DNA from: Dryomyza anilis
Taxonomy: Eukaryota; Arthropoda; Insecta; Diptera; Dryomyzidae
NCBI GenBank assembly: GCA_951804985.1
Contig: OX638134.1
Coordinates: 76,425,679 to 76,489,678, forward strand
Length of the DNA stretch: 64,000 nt
Reading direction: 5' to 3'
The stretch's first letter is position 1; every line of letters begins with the position of its first letter. A model generated the notes under the pieces. It was given only the letters and a program-made list of their open reading frames with translations, had not been told where the DNA came from and did no database searches. A program made the position numbers and the translations under genes. Below, one piece after another: positions 32,763-46,500 of this stretch.

Positions 32763-33805
32763 CACAGTGTGCCCAAACGCTCTTAAATCGGGTGAAATTC
32801 AGTATTGTCGGAACCTCTCAACCGATTTAAAATGTGTTGTACAGAGAGAACTTAAGTTTTAAAATTGGAGTTTGTATCTTTAATAGTTATGGAGATAAAA
32901 ATCAGAAAATTGAACATTTTTTCATGAAAAATCTTTCAAAAATTGTAAAAAATCCAAAAATTATCCGATTTTTAAAATTCTTTTGTTTATGGAAAGCTTT
33001 CATTGAGATCTAAAAAAATGTGCTTACATGAAAAAATATCTTGTTTATTTTTAAAGATATAGACTTGAACATGATTATTTTTTAAATTTTTGAAGACTAC
33101 TTTACATATTTTTACATAGATTGTACATTTTATCATGAAATCAAAATATGTGTAAGCATGTTTTATAAAAAGAATTAACAAATAAATCATAAACTGAAAC
33201 CCGTTTTAAAATATCTCAAGTTGTTTAGTAAATATAAAATTGTAAAGTCGAACATTTTTTTTATTTCCTATTTTTCATTTTTTTTTTTTGGAAAATTTGA
33301 CTTTTACGGAAATCTCCGTAGGTATTTTTTTTCTTCAGTAACATGTACTTTTGTTATATTTTTTGATAGATAACATTACTGAGAATCTTTTAAATGATAA
33401 AACTTATCCAAAATATATTTAAACAATCTGGCAACACTGGTCAAAGTTAAAGTTTTTTAATTTTTTTTTTTTTTTTGACCCCCTACAGAAAAGTTTTCAA
33501 AGTCGAAAGTCAAATTTTAACAAGATATTTTCTCATGTAAGTACTTTTTTAGATCTCAGTGAAAGCTTTACATAAACAACAAAATTTTAAAAATCGGATA
33601 ACTTTGGATTTTTTACAATTTTTGAAAGATTTTTCATGAACAAAATTTCAACTTTACTGATTTTTATCTCCATAACTATGCAAACTCCAATTTCAAAACA
33701 TAAGTTCTCTCAAGATCTCTCTGCACTTTTAAAATTTTTAAAATCGGTTAGTGGTTCCGACAATACTGAATTTCACCCGATTTAAGAGCGTTTGGGCACA
33801 CTGTG
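32763..33805. mobile_element. Transib-like non-autonomous foldback element (1,043 bp)
   Basis: The ends are CACAGTGTGCCCAAACGC and its exact inverted complement. The first 53 bp of each end match perfectly, and imperfect inverted similarity continues for about 300 bp inward. The element is flanked on both sides by the same 5 bp, CCTCG (32,758-32,762 and 33,806-33,810). A CACWRTG-type terminus with a GC-rich 5-bp target duplication is the known hallmark of Transib DNA transposons. Mutator-like, P-like, hAT and piggyBac elements use other target lengths. No transposase frame is present, so it would need a partner in trans. Confidence 0.85.
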
Positions 33806-33810
33806 CCTCG
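33806..33810. repeat. Right target-site duplication CCTCG
   Basis: Five bases directly after the element's right end; identical to the left copy. Confidence 0.85.
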
Positions 33811-34109
33811 TAAGTTTTTATTCCCATCATATATGTTTTTAAGAAAATTTTTAAAAAATTAGTTCTTTTCATGCCACTTTTTAGGATAAAAAAACTGCAA
33901 TACTTTCCATATATGGTTTTCATAAAAAGCGTTAACTGTTAGCGTAAATAATATTCAGCCAAATTTTAATATAACACGGAATTTCAATATTCCAATAAGT
34001 TTTCACGATATTTTGAAGTAAACTCGAAGATTTTTAATATTTCTAGAATATGTGGGTTTTGTACTAGTCTCCAGATCAAAAATTAATTGAAAACATTATT
34101 TTTTTTTTG

Positions 34110-35290
34110 TACATTGAATTTTTTTATTTATTCTTAATATTTCGACTTCTATTACAAGCCATCTTCAAGGGCTGTCAAGAAATATACATATTTTACTAGT
34201 TAATGCAAAAACTAATTTGTCAGGCTCTAGATCTATCAAATGCAATATTTATTTTGCACAGGTTTTACTAATTTAAATTAGTAAAAATATAAAACCACTC
34301 ACATACATGTAATTTTATATTTAACATATAAGAAGTAGACTTTGACACACAAAAAGAGAACGTAAATTAGCGTCCATACGCATTTGTTATTAGTTTTTCG
34401 CCGTTCTATAAGGAATCTGTTATATATGGGCGCATTTACAGATCTTCGTTTTGTAGTTTAGTCTCTCTTGTGACGAACATTTATGATGCGGAGCATTTTT
34501 AATGTGCAGTGTCGTGTGTACTTTTCATCTTCTTGGAGTACGTTCACATTCTCGAAATCTGGAGTGTCCCCCTTTCGTACAGTCGGCCGCTAACGTTGTT
34601 TTTTGTTCAATTGGTCTATTGTTTGTTTTGTGGTCGGATTTGTGAGAAGATATTCTTGCCCGTAGTTTTGATTTTGTAGTACCAACATATACTTTTTTTG
34701 CATTTGTTGAACCCGTCGCCTGTACATGGGATTTTGTAAATTAAATTGCATTTTCCTTTTTGCCCATTTTACATTTTGTGTTACTGTATAGTTTTCTGAT
34801 AGTATTTGTCGTCTTGTGTGCAATTAAATACTTTTCTTTGTGATATATATTTGATCTAGTGAATCTCTCCGATGATCCTGGTACATACGTCATCGATTTG
34901 TATGTCTTTGGTTGTTTTTCCTCAAGTTGTCTAGTATTAAAGGGTTTTTTAACAGGGACGCTACAAAAGTAGAGCGACAGGGACAGCAAACGACGCCTTA
35001 TTTCTTGCCGCTCTTTTGACATTTCTCTTCAGTAAGGTTTGCCATTTCATGATGGAAAGATATGCGAATTCGAATTTCGGTAGTAAATTTTTATAATTTC
35101 GACTCGTTGTTGGCTCGTATATCTTGAAAAAAACTTTTGTAGCGCTCTTATTGAAAAACCCTTTACTTTTTAAATAGTTCGTGATTAGGTCCATCGTCGT
35201 CTTTTTTGGGAATCCATTAATCTCTAATATTGTCTATATCTTTTTTTATAATATCTTTTAGAAAATGATTCAAGGTAGTCCAAACTAAAG
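34110..35290 (-). pseudogene. Decayed Penelope-like retroelement, 3' half
   Basis: Three overlapping minus-strand frames form one decayed reading with frameshifts. The order on the minus strand is: an INGFPKK-like stretch near 35,210; a FKIYEPTTSRNYKN-like segment; then a GIY-YIG-endonuclease-like region at about 34,760-34,610. That region has IPCTGDG, two Cys, and YVGTTK followed by an R-I-x-x-HK-x-D spacing, broken by a shift in an A run. Near 34,165 a SLEDGL/ALEDGL-like end is visible, as in Penelope 3' ends. Internal stops and shifts show it is dead. The reverse transcriptase core upstream is not recognisable, so the copy is 5' truncated. The family call is from motif order, without a search. 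Confidence 0.7.
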
Positions 35291-36690
35291 AGATAAATTA
35301 AAAACTGTCTGGCATCTGTTCTATTTTTTTCGTTAAACAAAAACTGCTTATGAAATGTTTGTATTTTTTTATCTAAAAAGAAGCAATTTCTTAAAACATT
35401 GTGTGATAGACAAAAAACTGAGTCAAAATTAGTACCCCCCCCAAATTATATAGAAATTATGCATAAGATACTCATAGAAATAAATATTTGTGTCGAGTAG
35501 AGTAATTATACAAAATGAAATCAATAAAAAGAAATGAATACCTAAAAAAAAATAATAATTTGAATATAAAAACAACATAGTAAAAATAAATAAAACAAAT
35601 TATATAAGTTGCTGCTACATATATATTTTTAAATATATTTATTTAATATCAAGCGTTAAAATATTTATCAAAAATATGCTTTTATTTGTTGCTAGCTTTG
35701 TTTTCTAACAATTTACTTCACTGTTAATCATTTGATTAATTGTATTAAAACAAAATAATTAATTAATAATAACAAAACAAATAAATTCTAGGCCATATAT
35801 ATTAGCGTTGCTTGGGCTTTAATGTTTTATAAAAACGATCTTAAAGATCACCGCCTGCAATTAAACTTAAACAAAATACAGCCAATTTCATAATATTAAT
35901 AAATTTTTACTTATACTTAAAAAAAAAATAAAAAATAATACATTCACATTTTGTTGGTTTTTGTATTGAATCCCTGATAAGATTGTTTGCATTATTTTAT
36001 AATAAATATATATAATAAAATAAAACGCAATTCAAGAAATGTATTTAAATAAATTATAGAAAGCAACATTTTTATGTTTTTTTTTTCACTTTTTTTCAAA
36101 GTTTAGTTTTTGTTTTCAATAATGTAACTTAATTAAATAATAAACAAAAAAAATAAATATATGCTACTAAAAGAAAAATGAAATAAAATAGAACAAATCT
36201 ACACAAGAGTTTTGAGATATAGCATATATAGTATGTATTTAATAATTTAATAAATAATAATAAACATAATATTAAAATTGTTGTTTTGTTTCATAACATT
36301 TCGCTTTACGATAAGAGTTGTTTTTTGTGTTTTTTTTTAAGTTTATTTATAAATTTTTAAATCGCATGTTTAATGTTTGAATGTTGGTATTTTTGTATTT
36401 TTTGTTGTTTTTATTTGATTTAAGAGTTTTTATTTTATTACATTTTTGGATTTAAATAGTTTCGATTTTTCGTTTTGTTTTCTATGCTTTAAAACATTAA
36501 CTATTTTTCAACTTTAAGTTTGTAAATTTACTAAACTAAATTTAGCTTTTTTTTTTAGTTTTAATTAATATATTTAATTCATATCGTCGACGTTTGCAGC
36601 TTCATTCAGCATATACATTATACATTGGAAAAACAATAACATTTCTAAAGGTAGCTGTTTATGTGGTTGTTGTAGAGTTAAAAATTGTTG
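35291..36690. other. AT-rich DNA downstream of Ogdh
   Basis: Very AT-rich sequence; part of it is probably the Ogdh 3' UTR or its downstream flank, since the gene's stop is at 37,482 on the minus strand. Many TTTATT words (AATAAA on the minus strand) occur, so the cleavage site cannot be chosen from sequence alone. Confidence 0.45.
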
Positions 36691-36699
36691 TTGAGTTTA

Positions 36700-37430
36700 A
36701 AGTTGTTGTTCTTGTTGTACCGTTAATGTTACATGTAAGTTGTTGTAGAGTTTAAAGTGTTTACATTAAGTTTTTTATTTAGACTTTTAAGTTTAGGTAA
36801 AAAATTCAAGTTATTATGATAAACTTTTAGATCTTACTGTAGACTTAAAGATTTAACTGTAGACATAAAGTTTATACCGTAGACTCAAGGTTTGCAATGT
36901 AGACTTAAAATTTCTAGTAGTTTCTTTAAGTTCGTAGTAATTTCTTTTAGTACTTACTACAAGTTCTTACTTTAGACTTTGAAATCTAACTGTAGACTTT
37001 TAAATATTACCGTAGACATAAAGATCTTACTGTAGATGAATATGTTATACTGCAGCCTTAAAAGTTTATAGTAGTTACTTAAAGTTCTTAGTAATAACTT
37101 AAAATGTTTAGTAGTTACTTCCAATTCTTACTGTCGACTCAAAGTTCTTACTGTCGACTCAACGTTCTTACTGTCTACTCAAAGTTCTTACTGTCGATTT
37201 GAAGTTTTTACCGTCGACTTAAAATTTTTACGTTAAACTTAAAGTTCTTACTGTAAACTTCAAGTAATCACTGTAAATAGCAAAATCTTACTGTCCACTT
37301 GCAAGTTATTACTGGTAAACTACAAGCAGTACTTACTGTCGACTTAAAAGTTCTTTGTAATTACTTAAATTTCTTACTGTCAACTTAAATTTCTAACTGT
37401 AGACTTAACGTTTATCACTGTAAACTTCTA
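36700..37430. repeat. Degenerate ~19-20-bp repeat just after the Ogdh stop codon
   Basis: Many loosely repeated copies of CTTACTGTAGACTTAAAGTT and CTTACTGTCGACTCAAAGTT. The array begins within about 60 bp of the Ogdh stop on the 3' side, so it probably lies in the 3' UTR. Copies vary strongly and the spacing is irregular. Confidence 0.85.
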
Positions 37431-37481
37431 AACTCGTTGACTTTGTGGTACATCTTATATAGTTGTAGTCGTTGTCACTCT

Positions 37482-37581
37482 CTAAACTGTCAAAGCATGG
37501 TCCAGCAGGGCGTTCAACTCACGAGTATGCTGTGCCTTCGATCCGGTGGCCGTAGATGCGCCGCAAGCACGTCCCACATAG
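37482..37581 (-). CDS. Ogdh: Ogdh terminal coding exon
   Basis: Acceptor TAATATAG|C at 37582-37583, then [18 protein letters not shown] and a short helical tail ending ALTV, stop TAG at 37482-37484. GxxxxATGSKxxH is the conserved C-terminal signature of 2-oxoglutarate dehydrogenases. The 100 bp give exactly one base plus 33 codons, completing the phase-2 junction. Confidence 0.95.
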
Positions 37582-40500
37582 CTATATTATGTGGTAAATA
37601 CATATATAAACATGGTGAATATATATAAAAACGTGTTGCATTTATGTAAATACGTGGATTTTTACATATTTCACGAGGTGTTTCGAACACACACAAAGAG
37701 AGTACATTTGAAAAAGAAATTTAAAAAAGAAATTTGAATTAATTATATGTTTTAATATTTTAATTATTTTACTATAAATTATATAACAAAATGTGTGTGT
37801 GTGGGGGGGACGGGGGTGTAAGAGGGTACGACATTTGATAGACTGCTAAATGGTTAAATTCACGAGCAGTTAAAAATGTTTACAATAAAAATTATATTAA
37901 TTATGAAGGCAAACAAAAACATAATGAATTTTTTGGTTTAAAACATACACACACGCGCAGCAATGGTAGCATTAGCGCATACAGTGAAACATAAAATGCC
38001 ATTGTTTAAATTTTATAAAATATATAGGTGAAAAGGTTAACATGCGCGAAAATAAAGTGTTAGCTTAAAATAGCAGAGAGTGCGTAATGGAAAAGCAAAA
38101 TGTTATGAAAGACACACAATGAGTAAGTTGTATTGTGTAAAGTAGTAATGAAAATGAAAATATAAAAAATAAAATAATAAATATCATTGAATAAATGAAA
38201 AACAGTGTGTTTTACTTAGGACAGACTTAAATATATAAATACTATGAAGTATGTATCATGCAAATACACTAAATACAGTCTCTAACAAAGTCTAATAAAT
38301 TTTGTATGGCATTTTTTCAATATATATTGAATAATACTTAAAATTAATAACATAGACGCATAATTATCGATAATTAAATTTAACTTTAAGATTAAAATTA
38401 AAATCCGTTCATTAACATTTTATTCTATACGATATTTGTCAGAAAAAGACGATTCTAATTTTAATGTTGACTTAAAATAAAATATTATGCGTCTTAATAG
38501 TTTATATTAATAATTTTATTATTGTTCAAATTTTTTTTTATATTTTTGTATATAAAATTATATATTTTTATATTTAAATTCTTTCAAATTTATTCATATT
38601 ACATATTTAAATATTTTCATATTTACATATTTACATATTTAAATATTTACATATTTAAATATTTTCATATTTAAATATTTTCATATTTAAATATTTTCAT
38701 ATTTAAATGTTTTTCATATTTAAATATTTTCGTATTTAAATATTTCCATATTTAAATATTTTCATATTTAAATATTTTCATATTTAAATATTTTCATATT
38801 TCAATATTTCATATATCAATATGTTCATATTTAAATATTTTCATATTTAAATGTTTTCATATTTAAATATTTTCATATTTAAATGTTTTCATATTTAAAT
38901 ATTGTCATATTTAAATATTTTCATATTTAAATATTTTCATATTTAAATGTTTTCATATTTAAATATTTTCATATTTAAATATTTTCATATTTAAATATTT
39001 TCATATTTAAATATTTTCATAATTAAATATTTTCATATTTAAATATTTTCATATTTAAATATTTTCATATTTAAATATTTTCATATTTAAATATTTTCAT
39101 ATTTCAATATTTCATATATCAATATGTTCATATTTAAATATTTTCATATTTAAATGTTTTCATATTTAAATATTTTCATATTTAAATGTTTTCATATTTA
39201 AATATTGTCATATTTAAATATTTTCATATTTAAATATTTTCATATTTAAATGTTTTTATATTTAAATATTTTAATATTTAAATGTTTTTATATTTAAATA
39301 TTTTCATATTTAAATATTTTCATATTTATATATTTTCATATTTAAATATTTTCATATTTAAATGTTTTTATATTTAAATATTTTCATATTTAAATATTTT
39401 CATATATAAATATTTTCATATTTAAATATTTTCTTATTGAAATATTTTCATATTTAAATATTTTCACATTTAAATGTTTTCATATTTAAATATTTTCATA
39501 TTTAAATATTTTCATATGTAAATGTTTTCATATTTAAATATTTCCGTACATCAATATTAGAAAATTTAACTAATTTCATATTTTATTAGTATTTCTTTTC
39601 ATAATTAAAATACTTTTCATATTTAAATATTTATATGTTAATATAATTTTATATTTTAAAACTATAATATTTTCATATTTAAATATTTTCATATTTAAAT
39701 ATTTACATATTTAAATATTTTCATATTTAAATATTTTCATATTTAAATATTTTCACATTTAAATGTTTTCATATTTAAATATTTTCAAATTTAAATATTT
39801 TCATATTTAAATATTTTCATATGTAAATGTTTTCATATTTAAATATTTCCATACATCAATATTAGAAAATTTAACTAATTTCATATTTTATTAGTATTTC
39901 TTTTCATAATTAAAATACTTTTCATATTTAAATATTTATATGTTAATATAATTTTATATTTTAAAACTATAATATTTTCATATTTAAATATTTTCATATT
40001 TAAATATTTACATATTTAAATATTTTCATATTTAAATATTTTCATATTTAAATATTTTCATATTTAAATATTTTCACATTTAAATGTTTTCATATTTAAA
40101 TATTTTCAAATTTAAATATTTTCATATTTAAATATTTTCATATTTAAATATTTTCATATTTAAATATTTTCATATTTAAATGTTTTTATATTTAAATATT
40201 TCCATACATCAGTATTAGAAAATTTAATTAATTTCATATTTTATTAGTAATTCTTTTCATAATTAAAATACTTTTCATATTTAAATATTAATATGTTAAT
40301 ATAATGTTATATTTTAAAACTATAATATTTTCATATTTCAAATTGATAATTTTAATATATTCATACTTAAAAATTTTAATATAATATATTCTTGTTGAAA
40401 TATATTTGTATTTAAATATTAAAAAGATTTTATTATTGAAATATGATACATTGACATTTTTCAAATTTTAAGTCTCATTATTTAATTCGTTCATCATTTT

Positions 40501-43500
40501 TTTTAATATTCACAAATGCTTATTTTTTTCATTTTTCTGCATAATTAAATATTTAATTAAATCAACTTAATATTTTATTATTTATATATTTAATTCAATT
40601 TATAGATATATTTAAACATTTTTATATCAAAATATGTTTATATCATATTTTAAAATTGAAATATTATTATATTTGACAATTAAAATATATTCATACTTAA
40701 AAATGTTAATATTTTTATATTTAAAATGTTTTAATATTTAAAAATTCATACTTAAAATTTTGAATAAGTCCAAATAAATTTGTAATCAAATATTTGCATA
40801 GAAAAGTATTTTATTATTGACAATTTATATATTGGAATCTTTACATTTTAATAGCATGATATTAATATTTTTTTTTGTTCATCTATCTTTTCATATTAAT
40901 AAATTTAAATAGTTTCATATTTAAATATTTTTATATTTAAATATTTTCATATTAAATATTTTCATATTTAAATATTTTCATATTTAAATATTTTCATATA
41001 TAAATATTTTCATATTTAAATATTTCCATATGTCAAAATTAAAATATTTAATTTATTTATTATTTATTTAATATATTTTCATATTTAAATATTTACATTG
41101 AAATCATTACCTATTTATATTATCATATTTGAAATTTTAAAATTATTATATTTAAATACATTCATTTTAAAATAATATCATATTAATATGTTTTAAGTAT
41201 TTAAATATATTCATATTTAAATATGTGCATAATTAAATATTTTTGTATTTAATTTTGTTGGATTAAATACTTTATTATATTATGAAATATACTTAATTAT
41301 TTTTGTATTTAAATCTTTTTCTTTTCAGTAGTTTTACATTTTGAAATTTCCATATTTTAAACCCCATTAATATTTAAATATTTTTATTTCAGTTTTTTTA
41401 TGAAATTTTGATATTTTAAATATTTCCAAGTAATTTTATTTATATTATTTGTGATTATTACCATTTTAATTAATTTTTTAACACAACTAAATTAATAATA
41501 AACACACATACATTTCTATAGACGACAATTTTAGACCCACTTTATCAATTTATACATATTGAACAACACAAATAATTAATACATTTTAAATATACATAAA
41601 ACAATCCTTTTATTATTAAAAATATTGAACAATCCTGCTATATTTCATACTAGTTAAAAAATTTTAACAGCTAGAATAAATAACTAGCAAACGTTGGCAC
41701 TTATTTCGTTATGTTTTAAATTGTATAAATGAAATTTAGTTTTTGAACTGACAAATTTAACTGGCCCTAAAATTCTATATTCCCGCTTTACTAAAATCTC
41801 TAAAATGCAATCTCTAAATAAACTAATAATACTTAGAGATTAATGAACATGGTATAAAGCAGCGACATGGCAAACAATAAAATAAATTTCGAGTATATAA
41901 ATAAAACAGGCATTATATTGAAAATGAGTATAACTATATGAAAAAGCAAACAAAAATGAATTTTTGAAAATACAAAACTAATACGAAAAAAAAACGAGCA
42001 GACAACAGGCGGGCGGGCATGGCGGACATGGGTCAACATAACAATTAATAGATGTGTGCAGTTGAAAGGGTTTGGTTTTGGTATCAACAGACAAAAGGAG
42101 GAGTAGCACACACAATTTTATATAATACTGCGCCGTACTACTCCGGACACCCAACACAACAACCGTTTGGAAATTTTGCTAATTATAAAAATAAAAACTA
42201 AATTTAACAAAAAAAAAATGTATTAGAAAACAAACTTAACATTTAACATTTATATATAAAATATTTGCATTGAGAGATAGAGTAGAAAATTTTATTTTTA
42301 ATTTAAAAAAAAATATTAAAATAATTGAATTTTTAATTGCAAAAGAAAGAAAGAAAAAACACACATGAATTATAACGTCTAAAAGTATTGTTTTGTTAAA
42401 TGCGCCTAAAGTTATGCAACTATAAATATTGATATTGGTTTAATATACAAAATATATATATATAGAATAGATTAGTTTAGAATTTTGACCCGCCTCAAAA
42501 GGCACGCGGCAACAACCCTCACCTAATTTTACGGCCAGTTTTTGATTTTCTTGCGCCCGCATGAGCAGCATGTCCAGCGGTGGGTCTATTAAAATCTTGA
42601 CGCACATTCTTAAGATCGAAATGTTTGGCGGCATTAAATTCACCGCCGGCAACCTGAGCATTATCGGCGGACTCAACAACTTCGTTTTTATTGTTGGCAA
42701 ACATGCGGCTCAACCAGGGTTTCGAATCAGAGTCAGAAGTATCGGTAGAAGTAGTAGTAGTAGCAGTGGTAGAAGTAGTAGAGGAAGAGGATTGTTCATC
42801 ACTTAGGCTGGAACAACAATAACAACACAAGCACACAGGATTTTTTGTTTTTTTTTTTGGTTGATTTTGTTGTAGTAGTAGTTTTTGTTGTATGTATAAG
42901 TTTTGATTGTATATATAAAATAAATAAGGATTTTTTTGTTGTTGTAAGTATACATGAAATTTTGATTTATATTGTAGTGGAATAAAGTAGGTACTAAATA
43001 TGGGTTAAGACGGCAGTAATGGCGAAAATTAGTAGTAAACTAATATATGAATGATATTAAATAATGTACGATTTAAAGTGTAGTAGAAATTAAAGTGCAA
43101 TAGAAGTTAAAATGTGTTTGAATTTAAAGAGTAGTTGAATTTAAAGTGTAGTTATATTTAAAGCGTAGTTGAATTTAAAGTGTAGTTAAATTTCAAATGT
43201 AGTGGAATTTGAAGTGTAGTTGAATTTAAAGTCCAGTTGAATTTGAAGTGTAGTTGTATTTAAAATGTACTTGAATTTAAAGTGTAGTTAAATTTAAAGT
43301 GTAGAATTGGGATTGTAAATATATTTAAATATAGTTGAACTTAAAGTGTAGTAGAATTTAAAGTGTAGTTGTATATAAAATATATTTGAATTCAAAATGT
43401 AGTAGAAAGTGTACTATAATATCGTATCAAGTTTGCTTATATTAAAAGTCTTTTCGTATTTAAAGTGTAGTTGAATTTAAAGTGAAGTCAAATTCGTATA

Positions 43501-46500
43501 TGATATTTAAAGCTTAGTCTAATTTAAAGTCTTTTCGTATTTAAAGCGTACTTGAATTTAAAGCTTAGTTGAATTTAAAGGGAAGTTGAATGTAGAGTCT
43601 TATCATATTTAAAGCTTAATTGAATTTAAAATCTTGTCGTATTAAAGTGTAGCTGAATTTAAAGTGTAGTAAAATATCGTATCGTGTGGTAATTTTCAAA
43701 GTGTAAATTCGTAATTAAAATGTTGTCAAATTTAAAGTATTTTCGTATTTAAAACATAGTTGAATTTAAAGTGAATTCAGATTTAAAGTGTTAAAAGTGT
43801 AGTCTTAGTATTAAAAGCGTAGTTAAATTTAAAATGTAGTGCAATGTAAAATGTTGTCGAATTTAAATTAAAATGGAATCTGTTCTCATATTTAAAACGT
43901 AGTCAAACTTAAAGTGAATTCTAATTTAGTGTGTGGTCGAATTGAAAAAGTAGTTAATTTAGAGAATTGTAGTATGCAAGCTTAGTTGAATTTGAAATTC
44001 TGTCGTATATAAAGCCTATTTATATTAAGGTGTAATCGAATTTACAATGTATTGTTGGATTGAAAGAGTTTTCTTATTAAAGTAGTGAAGTAATATTTAA
44101 AACGTAGTTAAATTTAAAGTGTAGTCGAATTTAAAGTGTTTTCATATTAAGAACGTATTTAAATTTAAAGTGTAATTAAATTAAATCATTGTAGTATTTA
44201 AAGATAAATTGAATTTGAAGTCCTATTTAAGACTTATTTGAATTAAAAGTGTAGTCTAATTAAAGTTAAGCTGAATTGTTAAGTGTTGACGAATTTTAAA
44301 AAGACTTCAATTTAAATAGTTGCCATATTTAAAACGTAATTGAAAGTAAAATCGAATTTAAAGCGTTGTTAAATTTAAAGTCTTGTCGTATTTAAAGTGT
44401 AGTTAAATTTATAATTGAATCGAATTTAAATTAAAACATAATACAATTTAAAGTGTTTTCATATTAAAAACGTATTTGAGTTTAAAGTAGAATTTTTTTT
44501 TAATGGAATACGTATTTGATTTCAAAGTATAGTCAAACTTAGAGTGTATTTTAATGTAAAATGCTGTCATATTTAAAAAGTATTTGAATTTAAAGTCTTG
44601 TCATATTTTAAACGTATTTGTATTTAATGAGTAGTCAAAATTAAAGTGTTCTCATATTTAAAGCGTAATTAAATTTAAAGAGAAGTGTACACATTAAAAA
44701 CGTAGTTGTCGTATTTAAAATGTCTTCGAAATTGAAAAGTGGTATTTTCTAAAATGAATTTAGTACACAGATATTTTGCAAAATGCAAGGAAGTAATTTT
44801 AGTATTAAAGAAAATATTGTGAAATAAATAGTATTGTAAAAGTAAGTGTAATAGTTATTGGAATTAGTTGCGGATATAAACAGCAAAAAGACCAACAACT
44901 CAAAATAGAAAATGTTGAACACAAATTAGAAAGCCATGCGCGTTTAATATGAATGATGATTAAATAAAAATGAAGACTACATATTATGTTTTATAAAGAA
45001 AAAAAAAACAGATTGCCAATTGTGCAAAGATATGAAAACAAACATATCTTAAAGTAACTAAAAGTATGCTAATTTTAGAAAAATATCAGAAAATGGAAAG
45101 TAAAATCTAATTTGACTAAAGTTGGCAATAAAACTATTTAGAGTATTGAAATTATACTAATTAAGAGAAATTAAACCAAACAAAAAGGGTAACAGTGCAC
45201 AGCACACACTACACAACATTTAAATAGTAGAAATTCTGACAGGATGATGGGTTAAAGCAAAAAAAACAGATTTAAATTTTTTTAAAATGGTGATAAGTAG
45301 GAAAAATATGAAAATAGACTAAACAAAGTTGTATGAATGGTAGTAAGAAAACAGTAGCAAAGAAGTAGACATGAAGATATTAAAGTGTTTAAAAAGTAGT
45401 AAGAAATACAAATACAAAAGTGATAAAACAAAGTATAAATAATACAGCTTAAATGTGGAAAGATTGCGCAAAGCATAGTGTTTGCATGATTAAAAAAAAA
45501 AAAGAGAGTATCAAAAATATACAATAAAGGAGTTTTCTTTTAACAAAAGCACCTAAGACTGCTTTAAAAAAGGACACGCATACACAATAATAAATGTTGT
45601 TTGATTTTTAAACGCAATAAATAAAAATTAAATAAAATTATAAACATTTTTCGTTTGTTTTTTAACATAAAAATCATAAAAAAAAGATTGCGAGCACGCG
45701 CGCGCGCGCGCACATTTTGTTGGCAACAGACACAAAGTGATTAGAGCATTAATAATGGAAAATTGTTTTGCTTACCCAATATCCCTGCAGTGATTGAGTG
45801 CGGTGAGGAAACGTGGTTGCACATACGACCAGCCACCCTGGTTCTTGTGCTCCTCCTGGGCCCAGACGAGCTCAGCGTCGGCGTAGAGTGTCGCCTGTTC
45901 CTTGACCAAATCGAAGGGGAAGGGTGAAATCTAAAAAAAAAAAGTATAGTATAAGTAAATAAGTTATAAAATATGAATTATAATAAAAAATATAAAAAGA
46001 ATTTAAATAAATAAAATTTAATTATAAAAAAATATATAAAAGTAATTAAAATAAATGAAATATATATTTGTTTAAAAGAATTTTATATTACTAAATATAA
46101 TCTTTATGTAATTGAAAGTAATTACAGCTGTTTATACTTAATTAATTACTTTTAAGTACTAGTACATTTTATGTCCATTTAAGTACTTTTATGCATTACA
46201 GTATTTCACTTTAATTAAATTTCATTTATAGTACTTTTAAGTATAGTAAATAAGCAGTACATTACAAGTACTAGCAAATACCTAATAAGTACTTTTCCTA
46301 CAATTACTTTTAATTGCCGGCATATTATAAGTATTTTCAGTATATTTCGTAGATTGTGTATTCAGTTATAAATACCTTTGATGTACCAAAACATATAAAG
46401 TACACTCAAGTACCCTTAAGTACACATTAATTACCAGTACTTTTTAGTACAATTATTCTTTAAGGCCACCATTTAGAAGTACAGCACAAATAATAAATAC

